Below are positions 29,701 through 41,336 of a stretch of DNA of 64,000 nt, in pieces. Every line of letters starts with the position of its first letter. Within the stretch, counting starts at the first letter, position 1. A program made the translations under genes and the position numbers. Under the pieces are notes generated by a model. The model worked only from the letters and a program-made list of their open reading frames with translations. It had not been told where the DNA came from and ran no database searches. Source of the stretch: Williamsia herbipolensis (GTDB lineage: Bacteria; Actinomycetota; Actinomycetes; Mycobacteriales; Mycobacteriaceae); assembly GCF_000964005.1 (NCBI RefSeq), contig NZ_JXYP01000016.1:17039-81038 (forward strand), written 5' to 3'.

Positions 29701-30388
29701 ACCCATGCGATTCGACCGCGCGGTCCAGGAGGCGCGCGCCAAACGCGCCCAGAAGGACCTCACCACCCTGGGCAAGGTCAACCCGCTCGCCCTGGAGGAG
29801 TTCGCGGCCCTCGAGGAGCGCTACACCTTCCTCTCCACCCAGCTCGAGGACGTCCGCAGCGCGCGTCGCGATCTCCTCGACGTCGTCGACGACGTCGACG
29901 CGAAGATCCTGCAGGTGTTCACCGAGGCCTATGCCGACGTCGAGCGCGAGTTCGTCGAGGTGTTCAAGACCCTGTTCCCCGGGGGCGACGGACGGCTGGT
30001 GCTCACCGACCCCACCGACATGCTCACCACGGGCATCGAGGTGGAGGCGCGCCCCCCGGGCAAGAAGGTCAAGCGGCTCTCGCTGCTGTCGGGTGGGGAG
30101 AAGTCGCTGACCGCCGTGGCGATGCTCGTCGCGATCTTCCGGGCGCGGCCCTCGCCGTTCTACGTGATGGACGAGGTGGAGGCCGCCCTCGACGACACGA
30201 ACCTGCGGCGCCTCATCCGGCTGTTCGAGCAACTCCGGGAACGCTCGCAGCTGATCGTCATCACCCACCAGAAGCCGACGATGGAGATCGCCGACGCGCT
30301 CTACGGGGTGAGCATGCAGGGCGACGGCATCACCACCGTCATCTCCCAGCGCCTGCGCGGCATGGACGTCACCACGTCGGGCGCCTGA
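26780..30388 (+). CDS. smc: Chromosome segregation protein SMC
   Basis: ATP-driven loop-forming protein that compacts and separates chromosomes with ScpA/ScpB, 1202 aa. The Walker A is [14 protein letters not shown] near residue 31. Two long coiled coils flank the hinge (about 500-650, starting [20 protein letters not shown] and containing [11 protein letters not shown]). The C-terminal head has the signature LLSGGEKSL (about 1103) and Walker [14 protein letters not shown] (about 1128). The N-terminus [17 protein letters not shown] fixes the GTG start. ftsY follows after 34-43 nt. Confidence 0.97.
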   Translation: MHLKSLTLKGFKSFASATTLRFEPGITCVVGPNGSGKSNVVDALTWVMGEQGAKALRGGKMEDVIFAGTSGRPPLGRAEVTLTIDNSDGALPIDYSEVSVTRRMFRDGAGEYEINGSTCRLMDVQELLSDSGIGREMHVIVGQGRLSAILESRPEDRRAFIEEAAGVLKHRKRKEKAVRKLESMQANLARLTDLTDELRRQLKPLGRQAEVARRAQTVQADLRDARLRLAADDLVTLRTAMAEQTATESLIRENSDRVAAELDRATAEMTDLETQVASIAPAAQQAAAAWFRLSALAERVDATRRVASERVRHLAEPVVAAATGRDPDELDAQAAAAAEEEEIRAYAVTEADDALQATRAALAAAESIAAQADRAHLAAVRAVADRREGLVRLEGQVTNLATRAGSTDAEAARLSAAIVDADRRADEAQAELDTVAATVGDLDATERGLDEHHERSVVALNHANERVAELQAAERAAEQRVASLTARIEALSTNLTRKDGGAWLLSNDVRGLQGSVVDLVKVAPGYEAAIAAALGPAADAVAADDTDAARTALATLKDADAGRAALLLGGLSAPRRQGPALPPGARWAAEVVTAPEQLRGAVDLLLADTVVADSDTVAADVAARAREAGDRLHVVTLDGDVLGPGWISGGSDRRPSTLELQADIDSAKADLVITAHQGEEIAAALSGALGEQEARRQSADDALVALHESDAAVGAVYEQLARLGQTVRAARDESARLAAQRSAIEAGRTTALAELAEMEERLRAAQVDPDDEGTDLDTDGERVAAAGAVAEARTTETEARLALRTAEERLASVRGRADSLRRAAESEREARARAERQNRARAHAAAVAEVVVTAADDIIVRLSGAVADAQRTRDDLETARTDRAALLDAARRQVAELTGELNRLRDRLHADEVAGAQAALRVEQLEEQIVSTHAIGLDDLLAEYGPDVELPPTELEMTEYRQAVERGEIVVAPAPMRFDRAVQEARAKRAQKDLTTLGKVNPLALEEFAALEERYTFLSTQLEDVRSARRDLLDVVDDVDAKILQVFTEAYADVEREFVEVFKTLFPGGDGRLVLTDPTDMLTTGIEVEARPPGKKVKRLSLLSGGEKSLTAVAMLVAIFRARPSPFYVMDEVEAALDDTNLRRLIRLFEQLRERSQLIVITHQKPTMEIADALYGVSMQGDGITTVISQRLRGMDVTTSGA

Positions 30389-30418
30389 TCGGCTCGTCGG
30401 CGCCGAGGCGTCGGCTGA

Positions 30419-30424
30419 CACAAT
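30419..30424 (+). promoter_or_regulatory. Probable leaderless -10 element of ftsY
   Basis: CACAAT is followed by 7 nt and then GTG at 30432. The same element occurs before sepIVA. It overlaps the alternative ATG at 30423, which argues for the downstream GTG as the true start. Confidence 0.35.
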
Positions 30425-30431
30425 GACTCAC

Positions 30432-31844
30432 GTGAACACCGAACTCATCATCGGCATCGGCATCGTCGTCGGCGTGATCGTCGCGATCCTCGCCGTCGTG
30501 TTGATCGCCCGGGTCGTCGCGAACCGGCGCCGTATCTCGTTGCGGGACGGCACCTCGACCGATCAGCCCACCCGTGAGGTCGATCGCTCGGGCGGCTACC
30601 AGGCGGGCGGTGGTTTCACCTTCAGCCAGGGTGGCGGCGCCGGTCTCGCCGATCCGCCCGCGGAGACGACGTCGGCGCCCCCGCCGACCGTGACACCGCC
30701 TGCCACGACCTACGAGCGCACCGAGACCGACGGCCAGCCCGGTGTCGGCGACGACGCGTCGGTCCCGCGCGATTCCGCGCAGCGGGGGATGAAGGACATC
30801 TCCCTGCCCGATCTGGACACACCGGATCTCGACACGCCGGATGTGGACACGACCGGCGCCGAGCCCGAGACGGCCGACACCGATGCCTCGGCCCTCGCCA
30901 CGCCCGCGCCGCTCGACGTCATCGAGCCGGTCGACGGCCGGTTGCTCCGACTGCGCGGCCGCCTGGCCCGTTCGCAGGGCACCCTCGGCAAGGGCGTGCT
31001 GGGACTGCTCGGTGGCGGCGATCTCGACGAGGACTCCTGGGAGGAGATCGAGGACACGCTCATCTCGGCCGACCTCGGCAGCGCCACCACCGCCCGCGTC
31101 GTCGACGCGTTGCGCACCGGGTTGGCGACGTCGTCGGTCCGCACCGCCGCGGAGGTCCGCGCACTGCTCCGAACGGTGCTCATGGCCGAGTTGATGCCCG
31201 ATCTCGACCGCTCGATCCGGGCGCTCCCGCACGCCGGCGTACCCGCGGTGTTGCTCGTGGTGGGCGTCAACGGCACGGGCAAGACCACCACCGTCGGCAA
31301 GCTCGCGCGCGTGCTGGTCGCCGACGGTCGTCGTGTGCTGCTGGGCGCGGCGGACACCTTCCGCGCCGCGGCCGCCGATCAGCTGCAGACCTGGGGGGAG
31401 CGCGTCGGGGCGCAGACCGTCCGGGGACGCGAGGGTGCCGATCCCGCGTCGGTCGCGTTCGATGCGGTCGCCACCGGTGTCGCCGACGGTGTCGACGTCG
31501 TGGTGGTCGACACCGCGGGCAGGCTGCACACCAAGACCGGTCTGATGGACGAGCTCGGCAAGGTCAAGCGAGTGATCGAGAAGAAGACCGCGGTCGACGA
31601 GGTGCTGCTGGTCCTCGACGCGACGACGGGCCAGAACGGGATGATGCAGGCGAAGGTGTTCGCCGAGGTCGTCTCGATCACCGGCGTCGTGCTCACCAAG
31701 CTCGACGGCACGGCGAAGGGCGGCATCGTCTTCCACGTGCAGCACGAGCTCGGGGTCCCGGTGAAACTCGTCGGACTCGGCGAGGGTGCCGACGATCTGG
31801 CGCCGTTCGAGCCGGGTGCGTTCGTCGACGCCCTGTTGGGCTGA
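30432..31844 (+). CDS. ftsY: Signal recognition particle receptor FtsY
   Basis: Membrane-associated SRP receptor GTPase, 470 aa from GTG 30432 (473 aa if ATG 30423 is used). The N-terminus is one hydrophobic helix (TELIIGIGIVVGVIVAILAV), which anchors it in the membrane, then an acidic linker to about residue 165. The NG domain contains GVNGTGKTTTVGKLA (about 277), DTFRAAAADQL, VVDTAGRLHTKTGLM and TKLDGTAKGG. The GTG is chosen because a -10 box lies 7 nt upstream. Works with Ffh, encoded 4.6 kb downstream. Confidence 0.94.
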   Translation: MNTELIIGIGIVVGVIVAILAVVLIARVVANRRRISLRDGTSTDQPTREVDRSGGYQAGGGFTFSQGGGAGLADPPAETTSAPPPTVTPPATTYERTETDGQPGVGDDASVPRDSAQRGMKDISLPDLDTPDLDTPDVDTTGAEPETADTDASALATPAPLDVIEPVDGRLLRLRGRLARSQGTLGKGVLGLLGGGDLDEDSWEEIEDTLISADLGSATTARVVDALRTGLATSSVRTAAEVRALLRTVLMAELMPDLDRSIRALPHAGVPAVLLVVGVNGTGKTTTVGKLARVLVADGRRVLLGAADTFRAAAADQLQTWGERVGAQTVRGREGADPASVAFDAVATGVADGVDVVVVDTAGRLHTKTGLMDELGKVKRVIEKKTAVDEVLLVLDATTGQNGMMQAKVFAEVVSITGVVLTKLDGTAKGGIVFHVQHELGVPVKLVGLGEGADDLAPFEPGAFVDALLG

Positions 31845-31960
31845 GCCGACCCACTGCCGTCCCGCTGCGCCCGTTTTGCCCGATCGCGCGAGTCGTTTGC
31901 CTCGGCTCACGACTTTCTGACCTGGGGCGATACCTGCGCGAAATATGAGGCGCCGATCCG

Positions 31961-31998
31961 TTCACACCCGGGAAACATGCAGTAGCCATCACCGAAAC
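31961..31998 (+). promoter_or_regulatory. GlnR-type nitrogen-control box upstream of amt
   Basis: The pattern is TTCAC, 6 nt, GAAAC, 6 nt, TAGCC, 6 nt, GAAAC (31961-31965, 31972-31976, 31983-31987, 31994-31998). It follows the actinobacterial GlnR consensus gTnAC-n6-GaAAC repeated twice; three of four half-sites are good and the third is poor. It lies about 75-110 nt upstream of amt. Confidence 0.7.
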
Positions 31999-32072
31999 AT
32001 CCGGATAGGAAAGTTCTCCCAGATCGAAGCCGCGGCCTCATGCCGTGGTGATGAAAATCGAGGAGGAATAGG

Positions 32073-33813
<1,741 letters not shown>

Positions 33814-33829
33814 AGGTATACGTACACCT

Positions 33830-36472
33830 GTGCCCTTCGTGACCAGCGGTGACGATTCGCACGGCGACCACGCGGAAGGCCCTGCGTCCGACTCGACGTC
33901 GAACGCGGGGCCTTCCCCGTCGCCGGATCGATCGTCCGGGCCGCGCACCCCGACCCCGGCCGCACCCGCGGCGGCGACCGACCTCGTCGACGCCCGCCGC
34001 CGACTGCTGCGCACCACTGACGGCACCAAGCGGGCCGACGCACCCGCACTCCGGCAGATCCTCGTCGACCTCCACGATTTCTGGCTCACCACCAAGGGCG
34101 CCGAGATCGGCGTTCGCCCCGACAGCGGTTTCGCGATCGTCGCCGTCGGCGGATTGGGGCGCCAGGAACTGCTGCCGCACTCCGATCTCGACCTGATCCT
34201 GCTGCACGACGACATGGACACCGCCCGTGTGTCCGAGGTCGCCGACGCGCTCTGGTACCCCCTGTGGGACGCCCACATCAAGCTCGACCACAGTGTCCGC
34301 ACCGTCCCGCAGGCCCTGCAGGTCGCCGCAGCGGACATGACTGCCGCGCTCGGACTGCTCGAGGCCCGGCACATCGCCGGTGACGAGGCGCTGACCACGC
34401 TGCTCATCAGCGGCGTCCGGCGTCAGTGGCGCAGCGACATCCGCACCCGGTTCCCGGAACTGGTCGACCAGGCGTCGGACCGGTGGCGCCGCAGCGGCGA
34501 CATCGCCCACCGCGCCGAACCCGACCTGAAGAACGGCCGCGGCGGACTGCGTGACGTGCAGATGCTCGGTGCACTCGCGATCGCGCAGCTCACCGACGGC
34601 ATGGCCAACTTGCGTCCCGACTCCCCGGGGGCGGGGCTGCAGGTGGCCTACAACCGGCTGCTCGACATCCGCACCGAACTGCACCGGATCGCCGGCCGCC
34701 CGCGCGAACAACTCCGCGCCCAGGACGCCGACGAGATCGGTGCCGCATTGCGCATCGGCGACCGCTTCGACCTCGCGCGGGTGATCAGCGACAGCGCCCG
34801 CACCATCAGTTACTCGGTGGAGGTCGGGCTGCGCACCGCAGGCAACGCGCTGCCGCGCCGCGGTCTCGCGAAACTGCGTCGCTCACCGGTACGTCGCCCC
34901 CTCGACGAGGGTGTCGTCGAACACTCCGGTGAAGTGGTGTTGGCGCGCAACGCGATTCCCAGCAAGGACCCGGGACTGATCCTGCGCGTGGCCGGCGCGT
35001 CGGCCCGCACCGGACTCCCCATCAGCGCCTCGACCCTGTCGCGGCTCGCCGACTTCGCGCCCGAACTGCGTGAGCCGTGGCCGGCCGAGGCACTGAGCGA
35101 CCTGTTGGTGCTGCTGGGCACCGGGCGACACATGGTGGCGCCGATCGAGGCCCTCGACCGCACCGGCCTCTGGGGACGTCTGCTGCCCGAATGGGGTGCG
35201 GTGCGCGACCTCCCGCCCCGCGACGCCATCCACACCTGGACCGTCGACCGGCACCTCGTGGAGACCACGGCCTATGCCTCGACGATGACGACGCGGGTGT
35301 CGCGGCCGGACCTGCTGGTCCTCGGTGCCCTGCTCCACGACCTCGGCAAGGGGCGCGGAGCCGACCACAGCATCGTCGGCGCCGAACTCGCCACGCAGAT
35401 CGGCAACCGGTTCGGACTGTGGCCGCAGGACGTCGCGACGCTGTCGGCCATGGTGCGTCATCACCTGCTGCTCCCGGCGACGGCGACCCGCCGCGACCTC
35501 GACGACCCCGCCACGACACAGGCCGTCGTCGACGCGCTCGGGGGAGACCGGGTGCTGCTCGAACTGCTCGCCGCGCTCGCCGAGGCCGACTCGCTGGCCA
35601 CCGGGCCCGGGGTGTGGGGCGACTGGAAGGCCTCGCTCATCGGCGACCTGGTCCGCAAATGCCTGCGCGTCATGGACGGTGAGCAGCTGCACCGCCCGGA
35701 CCCGCTGACCGACGACCAACGCGACCGGGCGAAGGCCGGCGGGGTCCACGTCGACATCGTCGGGACCGGCAGCATGCACACACACCTGGTCACGATGATC
35801 GCGCCCGACCAGCCGGGCCTGCTGTCGAAGATGGCCGGGGTGTTGTCACTGAACGGTCTGCGCTGCCGCAGCGCCGCGGTCCAGTCGTACGCCGACAGCA
35901 TCGTCAACACCTTCCTCGTGGTACCCGCCTTCGGCGACCCGCCCGACGCCGGTCTGCTGCGACAGCAACTGCTGCAGGCGACCGCGGGCACCCTCGACGT
36001 CATCGCACGCATCGACGCCCGCGAACGGGATTCACCGATCCCCACGGCGCCGCCGCCGGTCACCGACCCCGACGGCGCCCCGGTCGCGGTACCCGCCCTG
36101 TTCGCCCAGGCCCCGCCGAAGGTGCTGTGGTTCGACGTCGAGCCCGCCGGGACCGACACCGCCGGCGCAGCCGCCGACTCCGGTGCGCCCGAGCGTGTCG
36201 TGATGGAGCTGCGCGCGGCCGACCGCTCCGGGTTGCTCAGCCGGGTCGCCGCGGTGCTCGACACCCACGGGGTGACCATCGAGTGGGCCTCGGTGTCGAC
36301 CATGGGCGGCACCGTCGTGGACACGTTCTGTCTCCGGCTGCCGACGGGAACGCCGGACGGCGACGAGATGCGTCGGACGCTGGCCGACGCGGTGCTCACG
36401 GTGGTCCCACCGCCCGAACCGCCCCGCGAGAACGACGACGGGACGAGCGCGGCCGGCGTCCCGATAGGGTAG
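33830..36472 (+). CDS. glnD: PII nucleotidyltransferase GlnD
   Basis: Bifunctional enzyme that modifies and de-modifies PII; in actinobacteria it usually adenylylates Tyr51. 880 aa. The nucleotidyltransferase motif GLGRQELLPHSDLDLILLHD spans about 107-126. The HD hydrolase motif LLHDLGKGRGADHS is near 502. Two ACT domains start near 652 (IAPDQPGLLSKMAGVLS) and 789 (AADRSGLLSRVAAVLDTHG), separated by an unusually long Pro/Ala-rich linker. GTG 33830 is chosen (AGAGG at 33812-33816); a second GTG lies at 33839. Ends 4 nt before ffh. Confidence 0.93.
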   Translation: MPFVTSGDDSHGDHAEGPASDSTSNAGPSPSPDRSSGPRTPTPAAPAAATDLVDARRRLLRTTDGTKRADAPALRQILVDLHDFWLTTKGAEIGVRPDSGFAIVAVGGLGRQELLPHSDLDLILLHDDMDTARVSEVADALWYPLWDAHIKLDHSVRTVPQALQVAAADMTAALGLLEARHIAGDEALTTLLISGVRRQWRSDIRTRFPELVDQASDRWRRSGDIAHRAEPDLKNGRGGLRDVQMLGALAIAQLTDGMANLRPDSPGAGLQVAYNRLLDIRTELHRIAGRPREQLRAQDADEIGAALRIGDRFDLARVISDSARTISYSVEVGLRTAGNALPRRGLAKLRRSPVRRPLDEGVVEHSGEVVLARNAIPSKDPGLILRVAGASARTGLPISASTLSRLADFAPELREPWPAEALSDLLVLLGTGRHMVAPIEALDRTGLWGRLLPEWGAVRDLPPRDAIHTWTVDRHLVETTAYASTMTTRVSRPDLLVLGALLHDLGKGRGADHSIVGAELATQIGNRFGLWPQDVATLSAMVRHHLLLPATATRRDLDDPATTQAVVDALGGDRVLLELLAALAEADSLATGPGVWGDWKASLIGDLVRKCLRVMDGEQLHRPDPLTDDQRDRAKAGGVHVDIVGTGSMHTHLVTMIAPDQPGLLSKMAGVLSLNGLRCRSAAVQSYADSIVNTFLVVPAFGDPPDAGLLRQQLLQATAGTLDVIARIDARERDSPIPTAPPPVTDPDGAPVAVPALFAQAPPKVLWFDVEPAGTDTAGAAADSGAPERVVMELRAADRSGLLSRVAAVLDTHGVTIEWASVSTMGGTVVDTFCLRLPTGTPDGDEMRRTLADAVLTVVPPPEPPRENDDGTSAAGVPIG

Positions 36473-36476
36473 GGCC

Positions 36477-38048
36477 ATGTTCGATTCGCTGTCCGACCGG
36501 TTGACCGGGGCACTCAAAGACCTGCGCGGCAAGGGAAAGCTCACCGATGCCGACATCGACCGCACCTGCCGGGAGATCCGCCTGGCCCTGCTCGATGCCG
36601 ACGTGTCGCTGCAGGTGGTCCGCGGCTTCATCGCCCGGATCAAGGAGCGCGCCAAGGGCGCGGAGGTGTCGGGTGCGCTGAACCCGGCGCAACAGATCGT
36701 CAAGATCGTCAACGAGGAGCTCGTCGGCATCCTCGGTGGTGAGACCCGGCGCATCGCGTTCGCGAAGACCCCGCCCACGGTCATCATGCTCGCGGGTCTG
36801 CAGGGTGCCGGTAAGACGACGTTGGCGGGCAAGCTCTCGGCGTGGTTGACCAAGCAGGGTCACACCCCACTGCTCGTGGCGTGTGACCTCCAGCGCCCCG
36901 GCGCGGTGAGCCAGCTGCAGATCGTCGGTGAGCGTGCGGGCACCCCGGTGTTCGCGCCGCATCCGGGGACCTCGGTCGGCGGCGAGGGCGAGCTCGGGGT
37001 GAGCGCCGCCGACCCGGTGGAGGTCGCGCGCGCCGGTGTCGCCGAGGCCCGCGCCAAGCAACACGACATCGTCATCGTCGACACCGCCGGCCGACTCGGC
37101 ATCGACGAGGAACTGATGGCGCAGGCCGCGGGCATCCGCGACGCCGTGCAGCCCGACGAGGTCCTGTTCGTCGTCGACGCCATGATCGGACAGGACGCGG
37201 TCACCACCGCCGAGGCCTTCGCCTCCGGTGTCGGTTTCACCGGTGTCGTGCTGACGAAACTCGACGGTGACGCCCGCGGTGGCGCCGCGCTGTCGATCCG
37301 CGAGATGACCGGTGCGCCGATCATGTTCGCGTCGTCGGGCGAGAAGCTCGAGGAGTTCGACACCTTCCACCCCGACCGCATGGCCAGCCGCATCCTGGGC
37401 ATGGGTGACGTCCTGAGCCTCATCGAGCAGGCCGAGGAGCACTGGGACGCCACGCAGGCCGAGGCGGCCGCGGCGAAGATCACCCAGGGCGAGCTCACCC
37501 TCGAGGACTTCCTCGAGCAGATGCTGATGATCCGGAAGATGGGGCCGATCGGGAACCTGCTGGGCATGTTGCCCGGGGCCGGTCAGATGAAGGACGCCCT
37601 GAGCCAGGTCGACGACAAGCAGCTCGACCGTGTGCAGGCGATCATCCGCGGCATGACCCCCGCCGAACGCGACAACCCGAAGATCATCAACGCCTCGCGG
37701 CGTCTGCGTATCGCCAACGGATCCGGTGTCGCGGTGAGCGAGGTCAACCAGCTCGTCGACCGCTTCTACGAGGCCCGCAAGATGATGGCGGCGATGTCGG
37801 GACGCATGGGCATGCCCGGCGCGAACCGCCGCACCAACCGCAGCAAGAAGGGCAAGAAGGGGAAGAAGGGATCCGGTCGCGGACCCACCCCGCCGAAGAT
37901 GCGCGGTGGCATGCCCGGGATGGGGATGCCCGGCATGCCCGCCGGGTTCCCGGACCTGTCGAACATGCCCGCCGGACTCGATCAGCTGCCGCCGGGGCTC
38001 GAGGGCATCGACATCTCGCAGTTCCAGAAGCCGAAGAAACGCGGCTGA
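36477..38048 (+). CDS. ffh: Signal recognition particle protein Ffh
   Basis: SRP54 GTPase that binds signal sequences and 4.5S RNA, 523 aa. The NG domain has GLQGAGKTTLAGKL (about 105), VACDLQRPGAVSQLQ, DTAGRLGIDEELM and TKLDGDARGG. The M domain (about 310-430) contains the RNA-binding stretch with SRRLRIANGSG. The C-terminal 90 residues are Met/Gly/Pro/Lys-rich. The nearby ftsY encodes its receptor. Confidence 0.96.
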   Translation: MFDSLSDRLTGALKDLRGKGKLTDADIDRTCREIRLALLDADVSLQVVRGFIARIKERAKGAEVSGALNPAQQIVKIVNEELVGILGGETRRIAFAKTPPTVIMLAGLQGAGKTTLAGKLSAWLTKQGHTPLLVACDLQRPGAVSQLQIVGERAGTPVFAPHPGTSVGGEGELGVSAADPVEVARAGVAEARAKQHDIVIVDTAGRLGIDEELMAQAAGIRDAVQPDEVLFVVDAMIGQDAVTTAEAFASGVGFTGVVLTKLDGDARGGAALSIREMTGAPIMFASSGEKLEEFDTFHPDRMASRILGMGDVLSLIEQAEEHWDATQAEAAAAKITQGELTLEDFLEQMLMIRKMGPIGNLLGMLPGAGQMKDALSQVDDKQLDRVQAIIRGMTPAERDNPKIINASRRLRIANGSGVAVSEVNQLVDRFYEARKMMAAMSGRMGMPGANRRTNRSKKGKKGKKGSGRGPTPPKMRGGMPGMGMPGMPAGFPDLSNMPAGLDQLPPGLEGIDISQFQKPKKRG

Positions 38049-38059
38049 CCGCCCGCGTG

Positions 38060-39145
38060 ATGCCCGAGTCACCCACTGCCGCACTGCATTTCCGCGGTCA
38101 CTGCGTCGACACCGACACCCCGGTCGAGTTCTGGACCCACGACGGCCTCATCACCTTCGAGCCGGTGCCCGGTGCCGACACCGTCTGCGACGGCGGGTGG
38201 ATCACGTCAGGACTCGTCGACGCCCACAACCACGTCGGCATCGCCCCGGGGCTCGGCGTCACCCTCGACCAGGCCCGGGGTTTCGCCCGGCTCGACGCCC
38301 GCGCCGGGGCCCTGTTGATCCGCGAGGTCGGCTCGCCGCTGGACACCCACCCGCTCGACGCCGATCCGAACGGCCCGCGGTTCATCCGGTCGGGTCGCCA
38401 CATCGCACGTACCAAGCGCTATCTGCGCGGGTACGGCGTCGAACTCGACGACCCCGACACCCTCGCCGACGAGGTCCGCCGGCAGGCCCGCGTGGGTGAC
38501 GGCTGGGTGAAGCTGGTGGGGGACTGGATCGACCGCGAGGTCGGGGACCTCGCGCCGCTGTGGACCGACGCGCAACTCGCCGCGGCGGCCGAGGCCGCGC
38601 ACGCCGAGGGCGCCCGCATCACCGCGCACATCTTCGGCACCGACGCCCTGCACGGCGTCATCGCCGCGGGATTCGACTGCATCGAACACGGCACCGGGCT
38701 CACCGACGACCTCCTCGCGGCGATGGCGCAGCGCGACATCGCGCTCGTGCCGACACTCATCCAGGTCGAGAACTTCCCGTCGATCGCCGACGGCGCCGAC
38801 CGCTTCCCGACCTATCAGTCGCACATGCGCGCGCTGTACGCCGGCGCCCACGACGTGTTCGCGCACGCCGTCGAGGCCGGTGTGCCGATCTACGCGGGCA
38901 CCGACGCCGGCGGGTTCGTCGACCACGGCCGCATCGTCGACGAGATGGTCGCGCTCACCACCATCGGGCTCGACGCCGCCACGGTGGTCGCCGCCGCAAC
39001 CGTCGGATCCCGGGAGTGGCTGTCGGGGAGCACCCTCGGCGAGGGGGAGCGCGCCGACCTCATCGTGCTCGACGCCGATCCACGCGTCGACATCGAGACG
39101 CTGCGCGCCCCGCGCGTCGTCGTCTGCGGTGGTGCCGTCCTGTAG
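38060..39145 (+). CDS. Amidohydrolase family protein
   Basis: Metal-dependent hydrolase of the imidazolonepropionase-like amidohydrolase group, 361 aa. Metal-binding motifs: [11 protein letters not shown] (HxH), [15 protein letters not shown] and GTDAGG. A beta-sandwich is built from the N-terminal and C-terminal ends. Its homologue Rv2915c has the same position after ffh in M. tuberculosis. ATG 38060 is used; GTG 38057 is equally possible. The true substrate is unknown. Confidence 0.82.
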   Translation: MPESPTAALHFRGHCVDTDTPVEFWTHDGLITFEPVPGADTVCDGGWITSGLVDAHNHVGIAPGLGVTLDQARGFARLDARAGALLIREVGSPLDTHPLDADPNGPRFIRSGRHIARTKRYLRGYGVELDDPDTLADEVRRQARVGDGWVKLVGDWIDREVGDLAPLWTDAQLAAAAEAAHAEGARITAHIFGTDALHGVIAAGFDCIEHGTGLTDDLLAAMAQRDIALVPTLIQVENFPSIADGADRFPTYQSHMRALYAGAHDVFAHAVEAGVPIYAGTDAGGFVDHGRIVDEMVALTTIGLDAATVVAAATVGSREWLSGSTLGEGERADLIVLDADPRVDIETLRAPRVVVCGGAVL

Positions 39146-39321
39146 ACGACCGACTCGGCGAGATTTCGTCGGGGCCACCCCTGCGTGGCAGAATGGGCCG
39201 CTGGTTCGTCGGACCCGGTCACGTACCGCCCGACGGTCACACCACCACAAACCGCAAAACCGGGCCCACCACACCGGGTGGGTCGCTGAATTGCACTGTG
39301 ACCGCAGATGAGAGAGAAACA
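39146..39321 (+). promoter_or_regulatory. rpsP leader region
   Basis: 176-nt gap without a gene. CAGAAT at 39190-39195 may be the -10 for the rpsP operon, with a leader of about 120 nt. The leader contains a small hairpin: CCCACC 39265-39270 with GGTGGG 39277-39282. Function is inferred from position only. Confidence 0.35.
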
Positions 39322-39771
39322 ATGGCTGTCAAGATCAAGCTCACCCGCCTCGGCAAGATCCGCAACCCGCAGTACCGGATCGTCGTCGCCGACGACCCCG
39401 ACCGCCGCGACGGCCGTGCGATCGAGACCATCGGCAAGTACCACCCGAAGGAAGAGCCCAGCCTCATCGAGATCGACTCCGAGCGCGCGCAGTACTGGCT
39501 GGGCGTGGGCGCACAGCCCACCGAGCCCGTCGCGGCGCTGCTCAAGGTCACCGGTGACTGGCAGAAGTTCAAGGGCCTCCCGGGCGCCGAGGGCACCCTC
39601 AAGGTGAAGGAGCCCAAGACCAGCAAGCTCGACCTGTTCAACGCGGCCCTGGCCGCCGCCGACAGCGAGCCCGCCGCCGAGGCGACCACCCCGAAGAAGA
39701 AGGCCGCCAAGAAGGCAGACGCCGAGGAGCCCGCCGCCGACGCCGCACCGGCCGCCGGGACGGACGCGTGA
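39322..39771 (+). CDS. rpsP: 30S ribosomal protein S16
   Basis: Small-subunit protein S16, 149 aa. The core [30 protein letters not shown] and [13 protein letters not shown] fills residues 1-85. The rest is an Ala/Glu/Lys-rich tail of about 40 residues, common in actinobacteria. The ATG follows AGAGAGAAAC. It begins the rpsP-khpA-rimM-trmD unit; its stop overlaps the khpA GTG by 4 nt. Confidence 0.96.
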   Translation: MAVKIKLTRLGKIRNPQYRIVVADDPDRRDGRAIETIGKYHPKEEPSLIEIDSERAQYWLGVGAQPTEPVAALLKVTGDWQKFKGLPGAEGTLKVKEPKTSKLDLFNAALAAADSEPAAEATTPKKKAAKKADAEEPAADAAPAAGTDA

Positions 39772-40010
39772 GCACTGTCGTCGCCGACGCCATCGAGCAC
39801 CTGGTGCGCGGTATCGTCGCCAACCCCGACGACGTCTCGGTAGACATGATCACCGGTCGCCGGGGACGGATGGTCGAGGTGCACGTGCACCCTGAGGACC
39901 TCGGCAAGGTCATCGGCCGTGGCGGTCGCACCGCCACCGCCCTGCGCACCCTCGTCACCGGTATCGGTGGCCGCGGGGTGCGTCTCGACATCGTCGACAC
40001 CGATCGCTGA
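39768..40010 (+). CDS. khpA: KH-domain RNA-binding protein KhpA
   Basis: Small RNA-binding protein with one KH domain, 80 aa. The GxxG loop appears in [17 protein letters not shown]. The GTG start overlaps the rpsP stop (GTGA). KhpA usually pairs with KhpB (Jag), which is not in this window. Its place between rpsP and rimM is conserved. Confidence 0.93.
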   Translation: MSTVVADAIEHLVRGIVANPDDVSVDMITGRRGRMVEVHVHPEDLGKVIGRGGRTATALRTLVTGIGGRGVRLDIVDTDR

Positions 40011-40038
40011 TCGCCCGATCGCCGAACAGACCGATTCG

Positions 40039-40554
40039 ATGGACCTCGTCGTCGGACGCATCGTGAAATCTCACGGCGTCCGCGGCGAGGTCGTCGTCGA
40101 TGTACGCACCGACGACCCCGACACCCGCTTCGCCGACGGATCTCGCCTGCGCGGACGCCTGCCGAAGGGCGGCGGTGAGCGCGAGTTCGTCGTCTCCGGT
40201 GCCCGCGACCACGGCGGACGGATGCTCCTGCGCATCGACGGCGTCGACGACCGTGGCGCCGCCGACGAGCTACGCGGTGTGTTGTTCCTGATCGACACCG
40301 CTGCAGTCGATTCCGGCGACGATCCCGACGAGTTCTACGACCACGAACTGATCGGGGTCGCGGTGACGACGGTCGGTGGCGACCCGGTCGGCGAGCTCAC
40401 CGAGATCCTGCACCTCCCCGGCGGCGACACCCTCGTGGTGCGCACCCCGCAGGGCCGTGAGGTGCTCGTACCGTTCGTCGCCGAGATCGTCCCGACGGTC
40501 ACCACCGAGCGCATCGAGATCGACCCGCCGGACGGATTGCTCGACCTCGAATGA
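40039..40554 (+). CDS. rimM: Ribosome maturation factor RimM
   Basis: 30S assembly factor that binds S19 and helps 16S rRNA 3' domain maturation, 171 aa. N-terminal barrel: [29 protein letters not shown]. The PRC-barrel half has [12 protein letters not shown] and [14 protein letters not shown] 40039 agrees with the family N-terminus; the open frame upstream lies inside khpA. Overlaps trmD by 4 nt. Confidence 0.94.
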   Translation: MDLVVGRIVKSHGVRGEVVVDVRTDDPDTRFADGSRLRGRLPKGGGEREFVVSGARDHGGRMLLRIDGVDDRGAADELRGVLFLIDTAAVDSGDDPDEFYDHELIGVAVTTVGGDPVGELTEILHLPGGDTLVVRTPQGREVLVPFVAEIVPTVTTERIEIDPPDGLLDLE

Positions 40555-41327
40555 CCGGTCCGTCACCGCGGATGCGGATCGACGTGGTGTCGATCTTCCC
40601 CGAATACCTCGATCCGCTGCGGATGGCGCTGCTCGGTCGCGCCATCGACCGCGGCATCCTCGCCGTCGACGTCCACGACCTCCGCGACTGGACGCACGAC
40701 GTCCACCGCGCCGTCGACGACTCGCCCTACGGAGGTGGTCCCGGAATGGTGATGAAACCGCAGGTGTGGGGCCCGTGTCTGGACGACGTGTGCCCCGACG
40801 ACGCCGTCCTGGTGGTCCCGACACCCGCCGGGGAACCGTTCACCCAGCGCGTCGCGGAGGAACTGCGCGACGAGTCGCACCTGGTGTTCGCCTGCGGTCG
40901 CTACGAGGGCATCGACCAGCGCGTCGTCGACGACGTCGCGCGGCGCGGCCGTGTGCGGGAACTGTCCATCGGCGACTACGTGCTGATCGGCGGTGAGGTC
41001 GCCGCGATCGCCATGATCGAGTCGGTGGTGCGCCTCATCGACGGAGTCCTCGGCAACGCCGCGTCGCATCAACAGGATTCGTTCTCCGACGGTCTGCTGG
41101 AGGGGCCGAGCTACACCCGGCCGGAACACTGGCGAGGACTCAGTGTCCCGCCGGTGCTCCTCGGCGGCGACCACGCCGCGATCACCCGGTGGCGCCACGA
41201 ACAGTCACTGGCGCGGACCCGTGCGCGCCGCCCCGATCTGCTCGACGAGACAGGCACGGCCTCCCGTCGGCCGACCCCGCCGTCATCCCCACCGAAGTCC
41301 GACATGTCCGACGGCCCGCTCGACTAG
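40551..41327 (+). CDS. trmD: tRNA (guanine(37)-N1)-methyltransferase
   Basis: SPOUT-fold methyltransferase making m1G37 in tRNAs, which prevents frameshifting; 258 aa. Motifs: [43 protein letters not shown] and the knotted SAM site [17 protein letters not shown]. The C-terminus has [24 protein letters not shown]. The start overlaps the rimM stop (ATGA). Confidence 0.96.
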   Translation: MTGPSPRMRIDVVSIFPEYLDPLRMALLGRAIDRGILAVDVHDLRDWTHDVHRAVDDSPYGGGPGMVMKPQVWGPCLDDVCPDDAVLVVPTPAGEPFTQRVAEELRDESHLVFACGRYEGIDQRVVDDVARRGRVRELSIGDYVLIGGEVAAIAMIESVVRLIDGVLGNAASHQQDSFSDGLLEGPSYTRPEHWRGLSVPPVLLGGDHAAITRWRHEQSLARTRARRPDLLDETGTASRRPTPPSSPPKSDMSDGPLD

Positions 41328-41330
41328 CCT
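41325..41330 (+). promoter_or_regulatory. Leaderless -10 element before the 41337 gene
   Basis: TAGCCT, whose first three bases are the trmD stop codon, lies 6 nt before the GTG at 41337. It fits the leaderless pattern seen at several starts in this window. Confidence 0.4.
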
Positions 41331-41336
41331 GACCTG

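Noticed and set aside
26222..30421. Very long open frame (about 1400 codons) antisense to smc
   Set aside because: High GC content removes stop codons from antisense frames. The translation is repetitive Gly/Arg/His/Val-rich with no domain, while the sense strand encodes a complete SMC with all motifs.
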